A stretch of DNA of 9,259 nt from positions 1-9,259 of the forward strand of contig NYZY01000034.1 of NCBI GenBank assembly GCA_002687335.1, written 5' to 3'. Below the pieces are notes generated by a model. The model saw only the letters and a list, made by a program, of their open reading frames with translations. It had not been told where the DNA came from and ran no database searches. Numbering within the stretch: the first letter of the stretch is position 1; every line of letters begins with the position of its first letter. This stretch comes from Chloroflexota bacterium (GTDB lineage: Bacteria > Chloroflexota > Dehalococcoidia > UBA1151 > UBA1328). Of this stretch, positions 1-6,492 are shown one piece after another. The position numbers and the translations under genes are program-made.

Positions 1-3
1 CAC

Positions 4-9
4 AGGGGG
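4..9 (+). promoter_or_regulatory. Ribosome binding site deciding the TTG start at 17
   Basis: AGGGGG lies seven bases before a TTG codon. The reading frame from that TTG begins directly with the usual first strand of an aldo/keto reductase (EYVNFGTAGVKVSRM), so the TTG is taken as the true start. The window begins only three bases upstream, so the promoter cannot be seen. Confidence 0.65.
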
Positions 10-16
10 TTTCTCA

Positions 17-1030
17 TTGAGCATTGAATATGTAAATTTTGGCACGGCTGGGGTGAAGGTCTCGCGTATGGCGCTGGGATTGGGTTTCAGAGGCCAGTTT
101 GATCGAGACGATGCCAAGAGCGTAGTGCTGCAGGCACTTGATTCGGGTATTAACCTTATCGATTGCGCCAACGTATATGGGTTCATGGACGATCGTCGAA
201 ATATAGGAAGTTCTGAAGAAGTTCTTGGGCAGGCTTTGAAAGGTCGCAGGGATGATGTTGTAATCACATCTAAAGTTTTTAGCCCGATTGGTGAGGGCCC
301 AAATGACCAGGGTCCGTCTCGATTTCATGTTATTCGTGAGATTGAACGGTCACTCAAGCGTTTGCAAACCGACCATGTTGATGTCTACATTTTTCACGGT
401 GTAGATGATATGTCTTTATTTGAGGAGCAGTTCCGTACGATGGAGACACTGATTCAGCAGGGTAAGATCCGTTACGTTGGAGTCAGTAATTTCCAGGCGT
501 GGCAGGTGGTGCAGGCACTTCAGGTGCAGAGGCGTATCAATGCTCAGCCACTCATCGCTGTTCAGAATCCCTATTCACTGATGAACAGAACCCAGGAAGA
601 TGAACTTTTTCCGATGATTCGAGAGACCGGAGTAGGCCTCATGGCCTACAGCCCTCTCGGTGTGGGACTCTTGAGCGGAACTTACAAGCATGGAGAAGTG
701 CCGGATGACAGCACATTGTGGGGGTCTCGGCGACAGGGGCAGATCGCTACTTACATGAGGGGCAAAGCCGGCAGGGTAATCACTGCTGTCAATGATGTGG
801 CACATGAATTGGGAGTTAGTATGCCGCAGGTCGCTATGGCATGGGTGATGTCACATTCTGAAGTTACAGTTGCTATTTCAGGGGCTGATACTGTCGAGCA
901 AATAACGGACGTGGCTGGAGCTCTCGAGCTTACGTTGCCAGATGAGATGATTGCAAAGCTTGACAATGTTTCTTATGGAATGCGTGCTGTTTTGGATGGC
1001 GCAGATGATGATTTTGAAGATGATGACTAA
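17..1030 (+). CDS. Aldo/keto reductase family oxidoreductase
   Basis: Predicted soluble NADP(H)-dependent oxidoreductase with a TIM-barrel fold, acting on an aldehyde, ketone or aldose; the substrate is unknown. The AKR catalytic tetrad is complete: Asp49 and Tyr54 in LIDCANVYG, Lys86 in VITSKV, and His127 in VYIFHGVD. The family signature GKIRYVGVSNF is at about 149-159. The C-terminal cofactor segment VAISGADTVEQI (about 285-296) matches the AKR pattern for binding the 2'-phosphate side of NADP. At 337 residues the length is normal for the IolS/YajO/YghZ-like branch, and the GPNDQGPSRFHV stretch before the SLKRL helix fits that branch. Translation starts at TTG behind a strong AGGGGG site. 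The last 11 residues form an acidic tail with 8 Asp or Glu, which is unusual for this family. It lies 104 bases upstream of the SDR gene and may or may not share its transcript. Family is confident; substrate is not. Confidence 0.92.
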   Translation: MSIEYVNFGTAGVKVSRMALGLGFRGQFDRDDAKSVVLQALDSGINLIDCANVYGFMDDRRNIGSSEEVLGQALKGRRDDVVITSKVFSPIGEGPNDQGPSRFHVIREIERSLKRLQTDHVDVYIFHGVDDMSLFEEQFRTMETLIQQGKIRYVGVSNFQAWQVVQALQVQRRINAQPLIAVQNPYSLMNRTQEDELFPMIRETGVGLMAYSPLGVGLLSGTYKHGEVPDDSTLWGSRRQGQIATYMRGKAGRVITAVNDVAHELGVSMPQVAMAWVMSHSEVTVAISGADTVEQITDVAGALELTLPDEMIAKLDNVSYGMRAVLDGADDDFEDDD

Positions 1031-1087
1031 CGAATCATCGACTTTTAATCGTTCGTATAAAAAATCGAAGTTTCTACTTACAGATTA

Positions 1088-1121
1088 GTTGCCTTACGGC
1101 ATTTTGCTTTTTCAGTGCAAC
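1088..1121 (+). other. Nested short inverted repeats between the reductase and SDR genes
   Basis: TGCC-TTAC-GGCA (1090-1101) forms a four-pair hairpin followed by TTTTGCTTTTT, and GTTGC (1088-1092) can pair with GCAAC (1117-1121) around it. This could be a weak intrinsic terminator or a leader hairpin. The stem is too short to rely on. The rest of the 1031-1134 gap is AT-rich, with no clear -35/-10 pair. Confidence 0.2.
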
Positions 1122-1128
1122 AAAGGGG
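1122..1128 (+). promoter_or_regulatory. Ribosome binding site deciding the TTG start at 1135
   Basis: AAAGGGG ends six bases before TTG at 1135. A closer ATG at 1130 reads ATG-AAT-TGA, so it encodes only two residues and lies one base from the Shine-Dalgarno. The TTG is therefore the usable start, and it opens directly into the Rossmann strand KVLLVGGAG. Confidence 0.6.
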
Positions 1129-1134
1129 TATGAA

Positions 1135-1899
1135 TTGAAAGTGTTACTTGTAGGCGGCGCTGGAATGGTTGGCTCCTTCATTACCCCTTACCTACGAGAA
1201 AAACATGAGATTCGAGTTCTTGACATTGCTCAACCTCAGTACGAAGGCATCGAGTTTGTTAAGGGTTCGGTTACCGATCCAGAAGCGATTGAAAAGGCCA
1301 TTGTTGGTATTGATGCATTTATCTGGTTGGTGATGAAAAGTCCCCAGGGCGGCATGGTCACTGATCAGGATCTAAAAGTGATACGCGAGAACTATGAGGT
1401 TAATTGTCTTGGACTGCATACATTCCTTTGGTTGGCGCAGGGTGTGGGGTTAACAAGAGGTGTGTATACAAGTTCTATGAGTGTTCACTACAGGGGTCGA
1501 AATTACTATAAGTCAGAAGATGAAATCCCATTGGATACTCCGACTGCCTACGGGCTCAGCAAAGGATTCGGCGAAGGTATTTGCAGATATTTCGCATCGT
1601 GGTTTGATATGAATATCACGGCGCTGCGCATTACGGGCCCGCGTAGGCGAGATGCTTACCTCGAAGAACGCGCTCAGCCTAAGTTTGTAAGACCTGATGG
1701 ATCTAACATGCTTTTTGTTACAGATGAAGCAGATCTGGCTCGGGCCTACTTGTTAGCTTTGGAGAATGTCCAGATAGGTCATGGTCGTTTTGACCCTGTT
1801 TTTATAGCGGGGGATGAAAACGAAAAAGAACATAACCTGTCGCGAGCAAAGGCGTTGTTGGGTTGGGCTCCCCAATCACATCTGGAAATTGAGTCTTAA
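1135..1899 (+). CDS. NAD-dependent epimerase/dehydratase family protein (extended SDR, uronate-dehydrogenase-like)
   Basis: Predicted NAD-binding oxidoreductase of the extended short-chain dehydrogenase fold. Visible are the N-terminal GxxGxxG loop (Gly7, Gly10, Gly13), Asp30 at the end of the second strand (favouring NAD over NADP), the serine strand YTSSMSVHY (111-119), and the catalytic Tyr139 and Lys143 in AYGLSKGFGE. At 254 residues it is shorter than sugar-nucleotide epimerases (about 310-340) and close to hexuronate dehydrogenases. The helix after the catalytic lysine and the C-terminal RAKALLGWAP segment also resemble that group from memory. A uronate or other sugar dehydrogenase is therefore the best guess, but an epimerase or reductase is possible. 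Its TAA overlaps the ATG of the next gene by one base (TAATG), which implies translational coupling with the F420-type reductase. Start is TTG with a good ribosome binding site. Confidence 0.87.
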   Translation: MKVLLVGGAGMVGSFITPYLREKHEIRVLDIAQPQYEGIEFVKGSVTDPEAIEKAIVGIDAFIWLVMKSPQGGMVTDQDLKVIRENYEVNCLGLHTFLWLAQGVGLTRGVYTSSMSVHYRGRNYYKSEDEIPLDTPTAYGLSKGFGEGICRYFASWFDMNITALRITGPRRRDAYLEERAQPKFVRPDGSNMLFVTDEADLARAYLLALENVQIGHGRFDPVFIAGDENEKEHNLSRAKALLGWAPQSHLEIES

Positions 1900-2528
1900 T
1901 GCGGATAGCGATTTTAGGAAGTGGAAGTGTAGGATCCGGACTCGCGCGGGGATGGTCTTGCCTTGGGCATTCGGTGGTGATCGGATCGAGGACTCCTGAA
2001 TCTGAACGGCTTGGTGATCTTGTGGCTGAAATCGGGAATGGTGTTCAGGTAGTCGGTATGTCGGAATCGGTGGTTGAGGCTGATGTCGTCGTTTTGGCTG
2101 TTCCGTGGCAGGCAGCTGAGGAGTCCGTTATGGTTCTTGGTGATCTTTCTGGATATACGGTGATTGATGCTACAAATCCCTTTGTAAAAGGCCTGAATAT
2201 TGGAGTGAATCAAGACCAGTCTGGTGGAGAGCTTGTAGCTGAATGGGCCACTGGAGCGAACGTGGTTAAGGCATTAAATATCGTCGATGCAAGGCTATTG
2301 GATGGTAGAAAGCTTGATGGCAGACAGATTTCAATACCTATATGTGGGGACGATGAAGACTCTAAGCAGATAGTTATCCGACTCACAGCAGAACTGGGTT
2401 TCGACACAGTTGACGCCGGATCCTTATCGAATTCGATCTTGCTCGAAAATCTCGCACTGTTGATGATTCGACTTTCCATGAAAAAGAACCTTGGTAAAGA
2501 GATAGGTTTTCGTGTTTTGAGAGGTTAA
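1899..2528 (+). CDS. NADPH-dependent F420 reductase-like protein (F420H2:NADP oxidoreductase family)
   Basis: Predicted cytoplasmic enzyme moving hydride between NADP(H) and deazaflavin coenzyme F420. The N-terminal dinucleotide fold shows GSGSVG (7-12) and the second-strand end GSRTP (29-33), where Ser30 and Arg31 fit recognition of the NADP 2'-phosphate. Further family marks are AVPW (67-70), DATNP (90-94), VKALN (123-127), and the C-terminal TVDAGSL (170-176) followed by LLENLALLMIRL. At 209 residues it has the length of Fno/NpdG-type proteins and lacks the membrane domain of the related STEAP ferric reductases. The ATG overlaps the stop of the SDR gene, so the two are probably made together. 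No F420 biosynthesis or F420-dependent oxidase gene is in the window, so F420 use is inferred from the family. Some relatives with this fold use other acceptors or have no known function. Confidence 0.8.
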   Translation: MRIAILGSGSVGSGLARGWSCLGHSVVIGSRTPESERLGDLVAEIGNGVQVVGMSESVVEADVVVLAVPWQAAEESVMVLGDLSGYTVIDATNPFVKGLNIGVNQDQSGGELVAEWATGANVVKALNIVDARLLDGRKLDGRQISIPICGDDEDSKQIVIRLTAELGFDTVDAGSLSNSILLENLALLMIRLSMKKNLGKEIGFRVLRG

Positions 2529-2613
2529 ATTCACCTGTGGGCGAGATGGAAGTTGTAAATGTGTTTCGCTCTGGGCGGTAGCCTACTTCGAAAAACAAGA
2601 CCCAACGTTCATC

Positions 2614-3897
2614 TTAAATCCTTACTCGCCAGGCAATAATTGCTGAGATTATTCTTGCAGCTGCCATCCCTAAGAAGACCAGGTGCCAAGGTGCTCCTGC
2701 TGTATCGAGTATGAGGGCGAATATGATTGCCTGAGCACCCGCGTAGACGTAACCATGTCCGTCGATTACTCCCGATGCAGTACCTGCGTAACGGGGTCCG
2801 AACATGTCTACCGCCAGCGTTGAAGTCATGGAGAGGCTCATTGCGAATGCCCCTATAAATAACAACGCTGCTCCCGTGTAAATATTTTCGGCAGGTATTA
2901 CCGCCAGACCAATTAATGCAGCTGCCGAGATAACCGCTGATGCAGCGATCATTGGGCTTCGCCTGCCATCAAGAAGGACATCTGAAATCCATCCCGAAAC
3001 AAGTGGAGCGGTGAGGTATCCAATTGGTATTGCTACCGTTACAACAGCCGTTGTTTCGATAGAAAGTCCTGCTTCCTCGAAGTAATAAAGCGGTGCCCAT
3101 GTGGTAAGACCGTATCGAACGACATTTTCCAGCCCCTTTACCTGGGACGTTGCAACGAATCGCCAGTTTGAGAAGAGAACTCTGTACGCAGCAAATGGAC
3201 CTTCTTTTATTTGACTGAGTTGTTCGTTTAATTCTTGTTCACTGTTAAGTGATCCTGACTGATTAAGGTCTTTCAGACCCACGTCTGAGGGTCTGTCTCG
3301 CACCAGCAAGAATAAAACTATTCCCACAGGAAGCATCAGCAATGGTGGATACCTGAAAGCAGCCCTCCATCCGAACTCAGACACCGTCCATCCTGTAACA
3401 GCCCACATGATCAGCATCGAGAGTCCTGCCGAAACTCCAACGAGGCCCATGACCCGACCTCGATGGCCTCTGTCCCACCATTGCGCGAGCATGCCAATTC
3501 CAGGTGACCAGACCGTTGCGTTCGCAAAACCATTAAGTGCCCAGGGGATCGCAATTGTCCATAGATTATTACCGAAGCTCGTGATCCAATTCAGAGCAAC
3601 TGACGCAATCGTTCCGGACAGTAGCCAGAACCTGTATCCGTAAGTTTCAGCGATTCTTCCGTGGGTGAACCCGCCGATGGCGAACCCCCAGAGTAAGCAG
3701 GCATTGATGATGCCTATATCGATATGGGTGAATCCGATATCTTCTCGTATTATCGGTCCGGCTGGCCAGTGGTTGAACCTGCCCATATAAACAAACATGT
3801 AGAAGGCTGTGTAACTGAAAAGTACACGGTTTTGCCAGCTGCGAAAATTTGCGCTGTCACCTTTTGTTATTGAACCATTGACCGAGATATCCTTCAT
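2614..3897 (-). CDS. MFS transporter, organophosphate:phosphate antiporter (GlpT/UhpT)-like
   Basis: Predicted 12-helix inner-membrane carrier of the major facilitator superfamily. The sequence follows GlpT closely: RFNHWPAGP after helix 1, LAQWWDRGHRGR in the helix 4-5 loop, RDRPSDVGL before the central loop, VVRYGLTTWAPLY at helix 7, and YAGTASGVIDGHGY near helix 11. Arg40 and Arg261 align with the GlpT phosphate-binding Arg45 and Arg269. GlpT Lys80 and His165 align with Ile74 and Ala157. An organic anion is thus the likely substrate, but not necessarily a phosphate ester. The hydrophilic central loop (about 206-235) is normal. ATG at 3897 was chosen (427 residues). TTG at 3903 is in frame, but neither has a Shine-Dalgarno, and an extended -10 lies so close that the TTG would precede the transcript start. 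The gene stands alone, convergent with the F420 reductase and divergent from the amidohydrolase. Confidence 0.9.
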   Translation of the reverse strand: MKDISVNGSITKGDSANFRSWQNRVLFSYTAFYMFVYMGRFNHWPAGPIIREDIGFTHIDIGIINACLLWGFAIGGFTHGRIAETYGYRFWLLSGTIASVALNWITSFGNNLWTIAIPWALNGFANATVWSPGIGMLAQWWDRGHRGRVMGLVGVSAGLSMLIMWAVTGWTVSEFGWRAAFRYPPLLMLPVGIVLFLLVRDRPSDVGLKDLNQSGSLNSEQELNEQLSQIKEGPFAAYRVLFSNWRFVATSQVKGLENVVRYGLTTWAPLYYFEEAGLSIETTAVVTVAIPIGYLTAPLVSGWISDVLLDGRRSPMIAASAVISAAALIGLAVIPAENIYTGAALLFIGAFAMSLSMTSTLAVDMFGPRYAGTASGVIDGHGYVYAGAQAIIFALILDTAGAPWHLVFLGMAAARIISAIIAWRVRI

Positions 3898-3906
3898 ATC
3901 CAAATG

Positions 3907-3915
3907 TATATATCA
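3907..3915 (-). promoter_or_regulatory. Possible extended -10 promoter for a leaderless carrier mRNA
   Basis: On the minus strand, TGA-TATATA fits the extended -10 form TGn-TATAAT. Counting from it puts the transcript start near 3900, three bases before ATG at 3897. No Shine-Dalgarno precedes that ATG, which agrees with leaderless translation. No good -35 is seen, as is usual for extended -10 promoters. Seen: the motif and its spacing. Inferred: its activity. Confidence 0.35.
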
Positions 3916-3953
3916 GTTCTCGTGTACAAGTAAATGCCATCTCAATGATTCAG

Positions 3954-3965
3954 ACCGCTTACGGT
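3954..3965. other. Small inverted repeat in the divergent intergenic region
   Basis: ACCG-CTTA-CGGT is a four-base-pair inverted repeat in the 142-base space between the OPA-type carrier and the amidohydrolase. It overlaps a weak possible plus-strand promoter, TTACGG (3959-3964), 17-base spacer, TAATAT (3982-3987). It could be an operator half, but the repeat is short enough to arise by chance. Confidence 0.15.
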
Positions 3966-4024
3966 AACCTGTTGTCTGGCGTAATATTTGAGCACACCGA
4001 TCGAAATGCACTTTGTTAAAAGTC

Positions 4025-4030
4025 GGAGAG
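4025..4030 (+). promoter_or_regulatory. Ribosome binding site of the amidohydrolase
   Basis: GGAGAG lies nine bases before ATG at 4040. The reading frame then starts directly with the metal-binding DVHTH strand, so the start is well supported. Confidence 0.65.
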
Positions 4031-4039
4031 TAAATAAAA

Positions 4040-4924
4040 ATGATCGTTGACGTTCACACACATCTACCGAGTCACCAAAATACAGTCCCTCCCGGGGATA
4101 TGGTGACTGAAACAGCTATGCGGTCTGGTGAGGCGGTTCAGCTTACCAACTCTATCGCTGACTATTTGCGTGATATGGAAGCTGTTGATAAAGCGTTTAT
4201 TTTTGGAATCGCTCCGCGCCCGTGGCTTCCAGAAAAACCAGTTCTTTTTACAGGAGGCTGGCCAGAGGGGAAGAATCACAATGACGTTGCTTCTGAAACA
4301 GCCAAACATGCACCAGATAAGATTACTCCGTTCATGTCTTTGCATCCGCTTGATCCCAATGTGAATGATGAATACGACCGATGTATTGGCGATCTTGGAT
4401 GTAAGGGGATAAAACTGGGACCCAACTATCAGGATTTCGACCCCACAGGGCCTGAGGCATTTGCATTATTCGCCAGACTCGAAGCAGATCAAATTCCTAT
4501 CATTTTTCATCAGGGCACGTCACCGCTTCCTGAAGCGCCTTTGACTTACGCGCATCCGCTGACTTCAGACAAGATCGCAATGGCGTTCCCTAATCTGACT
4601 ATGGTATTGGCTCACTTGGCACATCCATGGCAGGTGGATTGTCTTTCAGTTGTGCGCAAGCACCCTAACGTATGGGCCGACGTATCGGCACAGTTTTACC
4701 GCCCTTATTCCTTCTGGCAGGGTATGAGGCTGTTTCACGAATGGGGAGCTACTGAAAAAATATTGTTTGCTTCTGACTGGCCCGTTACACGCCCTCAGGA
4801 CAATATAGACCATCTAAGGGGTCTACCAAAATTTGCTAAAGACCATCATCTGCCCACTATTCCTGAAGAGGAGATTGAAGGGATAATTAATCGGGATGCA
4901 GTTGAGATAATGGGGGTAGATTGA
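4040..4924 (+). CDS. Amidohydrolase family protein (PF04909-type, metal-dependent TIM barrel)
   Basis: Predicted cytoplasmic metal-dependent hydrolase or decarboxylase of the amidohydrolase-2 group. The metal and catalytic residues are in the expected order: His6 and His8 in DVHTH, His157 in IIFHQGTSP, a histidine of LAHLAHPW (His192 or His195), and Asp246 in FASDWP. GCKGIKLGP (120-128) is a typical third-strand segment. Length (294) is normal. The family includes sugar lactonases such as L-fuconolactonase, 2-pyrone-4,6-dicarboxylate lactonase and aromatic-acid decarboxylases, and the exact reaction cannot be read from the sequence. It is the first gene of an apparent operon: its TGA overlaps the TTG start of the MFS gene (TTGA), and the small membrane protein follows. 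Placement with a monocarboxylate-type carrier suggests action on an imported organic acid or lactone, which is inference. Confidence 0.91.
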   Translation: MIVDVHTHLPSHQNTVPPGDMVTETAMRSGEAVQLTNSIADYLRDMEAVDKAFIFGIAPRPWLPEKPVLFTGGWPEGKNHNDVASETAKHAPDKITPFMSLHPLDPNVNDEYDRCIGDLGCKGIKLGPNYQDFDPTGPEAFALFARLEADQIPIIFHQGTSPLPEAPLTYAHPLTSDKIAMAFPNLTMVLAHLAHPWQVDCLSVVRKHPNVWADVSAQFYRPYSFWQGMRLFHEWGATEKILFASDWPVTRPQDNIDHLRGLPKFAKDHHLPTIPEEEIEGIINRDAVEIMGVD

Positions 4925-6288
4925 GTTTTGGGCATGGACCTGATGGATTATTGACAAATAAAGACGTGAGTGAAAAAAGTCATAATCAGCCCAGAATGTT
5001 TTATGGCTGGTATATCATCGCAGCCCTTTTTTTTGCAACCTTTCTTTCCATCGGTGCAAGGCAAGGGTTTGGCGTATTCGTAAAAACCTGGGAAGAGGAC
5101 TGGGCTGTTTCAACAGCTGCGATATCTTTTGCTGCGGCGATTGGCACACTCGTTAACGGTTTCTCACAACCGGTATTTGGATGGCTAACCGATAAGTTCG
5201 GCGGAAGACCCGTCTTGTTGGCATCTTTTTTCGTAACTGGCCTAGCTACAGCGGGTGTGGCCACAATCTCAAGTGTGTTGGGTTTGATGGTTTTATACGG
5301 ATTTATTATTTCGTTTTCATCTGGTGGTATCGGTTTCCAGACAACGGGCGTTATCGTCGCTAGATGGTTTGAAAAGAAGCGGGGTGTAGCAATGGCGGTG
5401 CTGGTCTCAGGAGGATCAGTTGGAGGGTTGGTTTTCGTCCCGTTTCTTAGTTACCTCTTGATAGAAGTTGGATGGCAAACAGCATGGATAATTACCGGTT
5501 TAATTGCGCTGCTTATTGGGATACCACTGCTACTCATAGTAGTGAAAAGTAAGCCCCATGATATTGGACTTACTATTGATGGTGTTGACCCAAATTCTGA
5601 AGAAGGATCGCTTGATTCTGCTGATGCTGTCGGCCCTAAGTTTGTAGATAAATGGTTCGCCGCTCTTTCCTCAAGGCCTATTTGGCAATTGTCTTTTGGT
5701 TATTTTGTTTGCGGTATAACCACCACCTCGATTGCGGTTCATTTTGTTAGGTGGGCAAACAGCGAAGATATAACGACAGGGACTGCTGCTTTAGCATTTG
5801 GTTTATTGAGTGGTATTAATGCCGTGGGGGTACTGGTGGTAGGGCTGCTCTCAGATCGTTTCCAGAGAAAGAATTTGCTTGGCGGTGTATATCTTGTGCG
5901 GGGGGTGGCATTCCTGACCTTGATTTTCCTTCCAGGTGATATTGCTCTTTGGGCATTTGCGGTTATCGGAGGAATGTCCTGGCTTGCGACCGTGCCCCTT
6001 ACCGCGTCACTGACTGCGGACGTTTACGGAGTTCGGAATCTTGGGATGCTTTTTGGATTGGCTAACATGTCTCATGCATTCGGGGGAGCTCTGGCAGTAT
6101 TTTTATTCGGCTGGGCGTTTACTAATTGGGGGTCTTACAACGTTCCGTTTGTTGTAGGTGCGATTACTTTGCTCGCTGCGGGTGTTGTCTGTCTTTCTAT
6201 TCGTGAAAAGACCAATTCCGTCAGATTCACCAGGATCAATCAGAGCAATGAACTAGATTCTGGATCAGTTACTGCTGGCGCTTCTTAA
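4921..6288 (+). CDS. MFS transporter, monocarboxylate/oxalate:formate antiporter-like
   Basis: Predicted 12-helix inner-membrane carrier, 455 residues. FYGWYIIAALFF at helix 1 is typical of the monocarboxylate/OFA-like branch of MFS. Motif A appears as GWLTDKFGGRP (87-97) in the first half and weakly as GLLSDRFQRKN (308-318) in the second. GVIVARWFEKKRGVAMA (143-159) is the usual helix 4-5 region, and a hydrophilic central loop spans about 208-245. The first 25 residues are polar and outside the membrane. The chosen TTG overlaps the amidohydrolase stop by four bases and has GGGGG four bases upstream. GTG at 4966 and ATG at 4996 are later in-frame options that would also keep all helices. Coupling to the amidohydrolase suggests the two serve the same substrate, probably a carboxylate. 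The family is clear, the ligand unknown. Confidence 0.9.
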   Translation: MSFGHGPDGLLTNKDVSEKSHNQPRMFYGWYIIAALFFATFLSIGARQGFGVFVKTWEEDWAVSTAAISFAAAIGTLVNGFSQPVFGWLTDKFGGRPVLLASFFVTGLATAGVATISSVLGLMVLYGFIISFSSGGIGFQTTGVIVARWFEKKRGVAMAVLVSGGSVGGLVFVPFLSYLLIEVGWQTAWIITGLIALLIGIPLLLIVVKSKPHDIGLTIDGVDPNSEEGSLDSADAVGPKFVDKWFAALSSRPIWQLSFGYFVCGITTTSIAVHFVRWANSEDITTGTAALAFGLLSGINAVGVLVVGLLSDRFQRKNLLGGVYLVRGVAFLTLIFLPGDIALWAFAVIGGMSWLATVPLTASLTADVYGVRNLGMLFGLANMSHAFGGALAVFLFGWAFTNWGSYNVPFVVGAITLLAAGVVCLSIREKTNSVRFTRINQSNELDSGSVTAGAS

Positions 6289-6492
6289 ATGCCTAATCCA
6301 CTTGAAACGGTTCTTCATCATTCGGAACCAATCGATCCTACCCTGTGGGAATGGCTAAGCCTCAAAATTGATGACGTGCTGGGGCTACATTCTTCAGCTA
6401 TGGTGTTCATCCTAGGAGCGGTAACGGTATTGTTTCCTGTAGTAGTAATGTTGCTTGTTTGGCGCAGGCATCGAATTACCAGACACGACTAG
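6289..6492 (+). CDS. Small single-helix membrane protein coupled to the MFS gene
   Basis: A 67-residue protein I do not recognise. Residues 1-36 are polar and mildly acidic with several tryptophan and histidine residues (LWEWLSLKIDD). Residues about 37-58 form one strongly hydrophobic helix, and the protein ends RRHRITRHD. By the positive-inside rule the C-terminus faces the cytoplasm. The ATG directly follows the carrier's TAA with no gap, so ribosomes finishing the carrier could restart here; no separate Shine-Dalgarno is obvious. Possible roles are an accessory subunit or stabiliser of the carrier, or an independent small membrane protein. It is supported as a gene by exact abutment, a coherent membrane topology and an end exactly at the convergent gene's stop. 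A chance open frame cannot be excluded. Confidence 0.6.
   Translation: MPNPLETVLHHSEPIDPTLWEWLSLKIDDVLGLHSSAMVFILGAVTVLFPVVVMLLVWRRHRITRHD

Noticed and set aside
1814..1999. Plus-strand 61-residue open frame across the SDR/F420 reductase junction
   Set aside because: It overlaps two well-supported genes in another frame and shows no recognisable protein character.
2529..2613. Terminator between the convergent F420 reductase and carrier genes
   Set aside because: GCGAGA could pair with TTTCGC using a wobble over a 17-base loop, but there is no T-tract after it. No convincing terminator is visible for either strand.
3407..3643. Plus-strand open frame inside the OPA-type carrier
   Set aside because: It is antisense to conserved carrier segments matching GlpT.
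3898..3903. TTG start at 3903 for the carrier
   Set aside because: It has no ribosome site and would lie upstream of the transcript start predicted from the adjacent extended -10; ATG at 3897 is preferred. The difference is two residues.
1093..3964. Shared CTTACGG in small hairpins before the SDR gene and before the amidohydrolase
   Set aside because: A seven-base match at two sites, at different distances from their genes, is expected by chance at this length.
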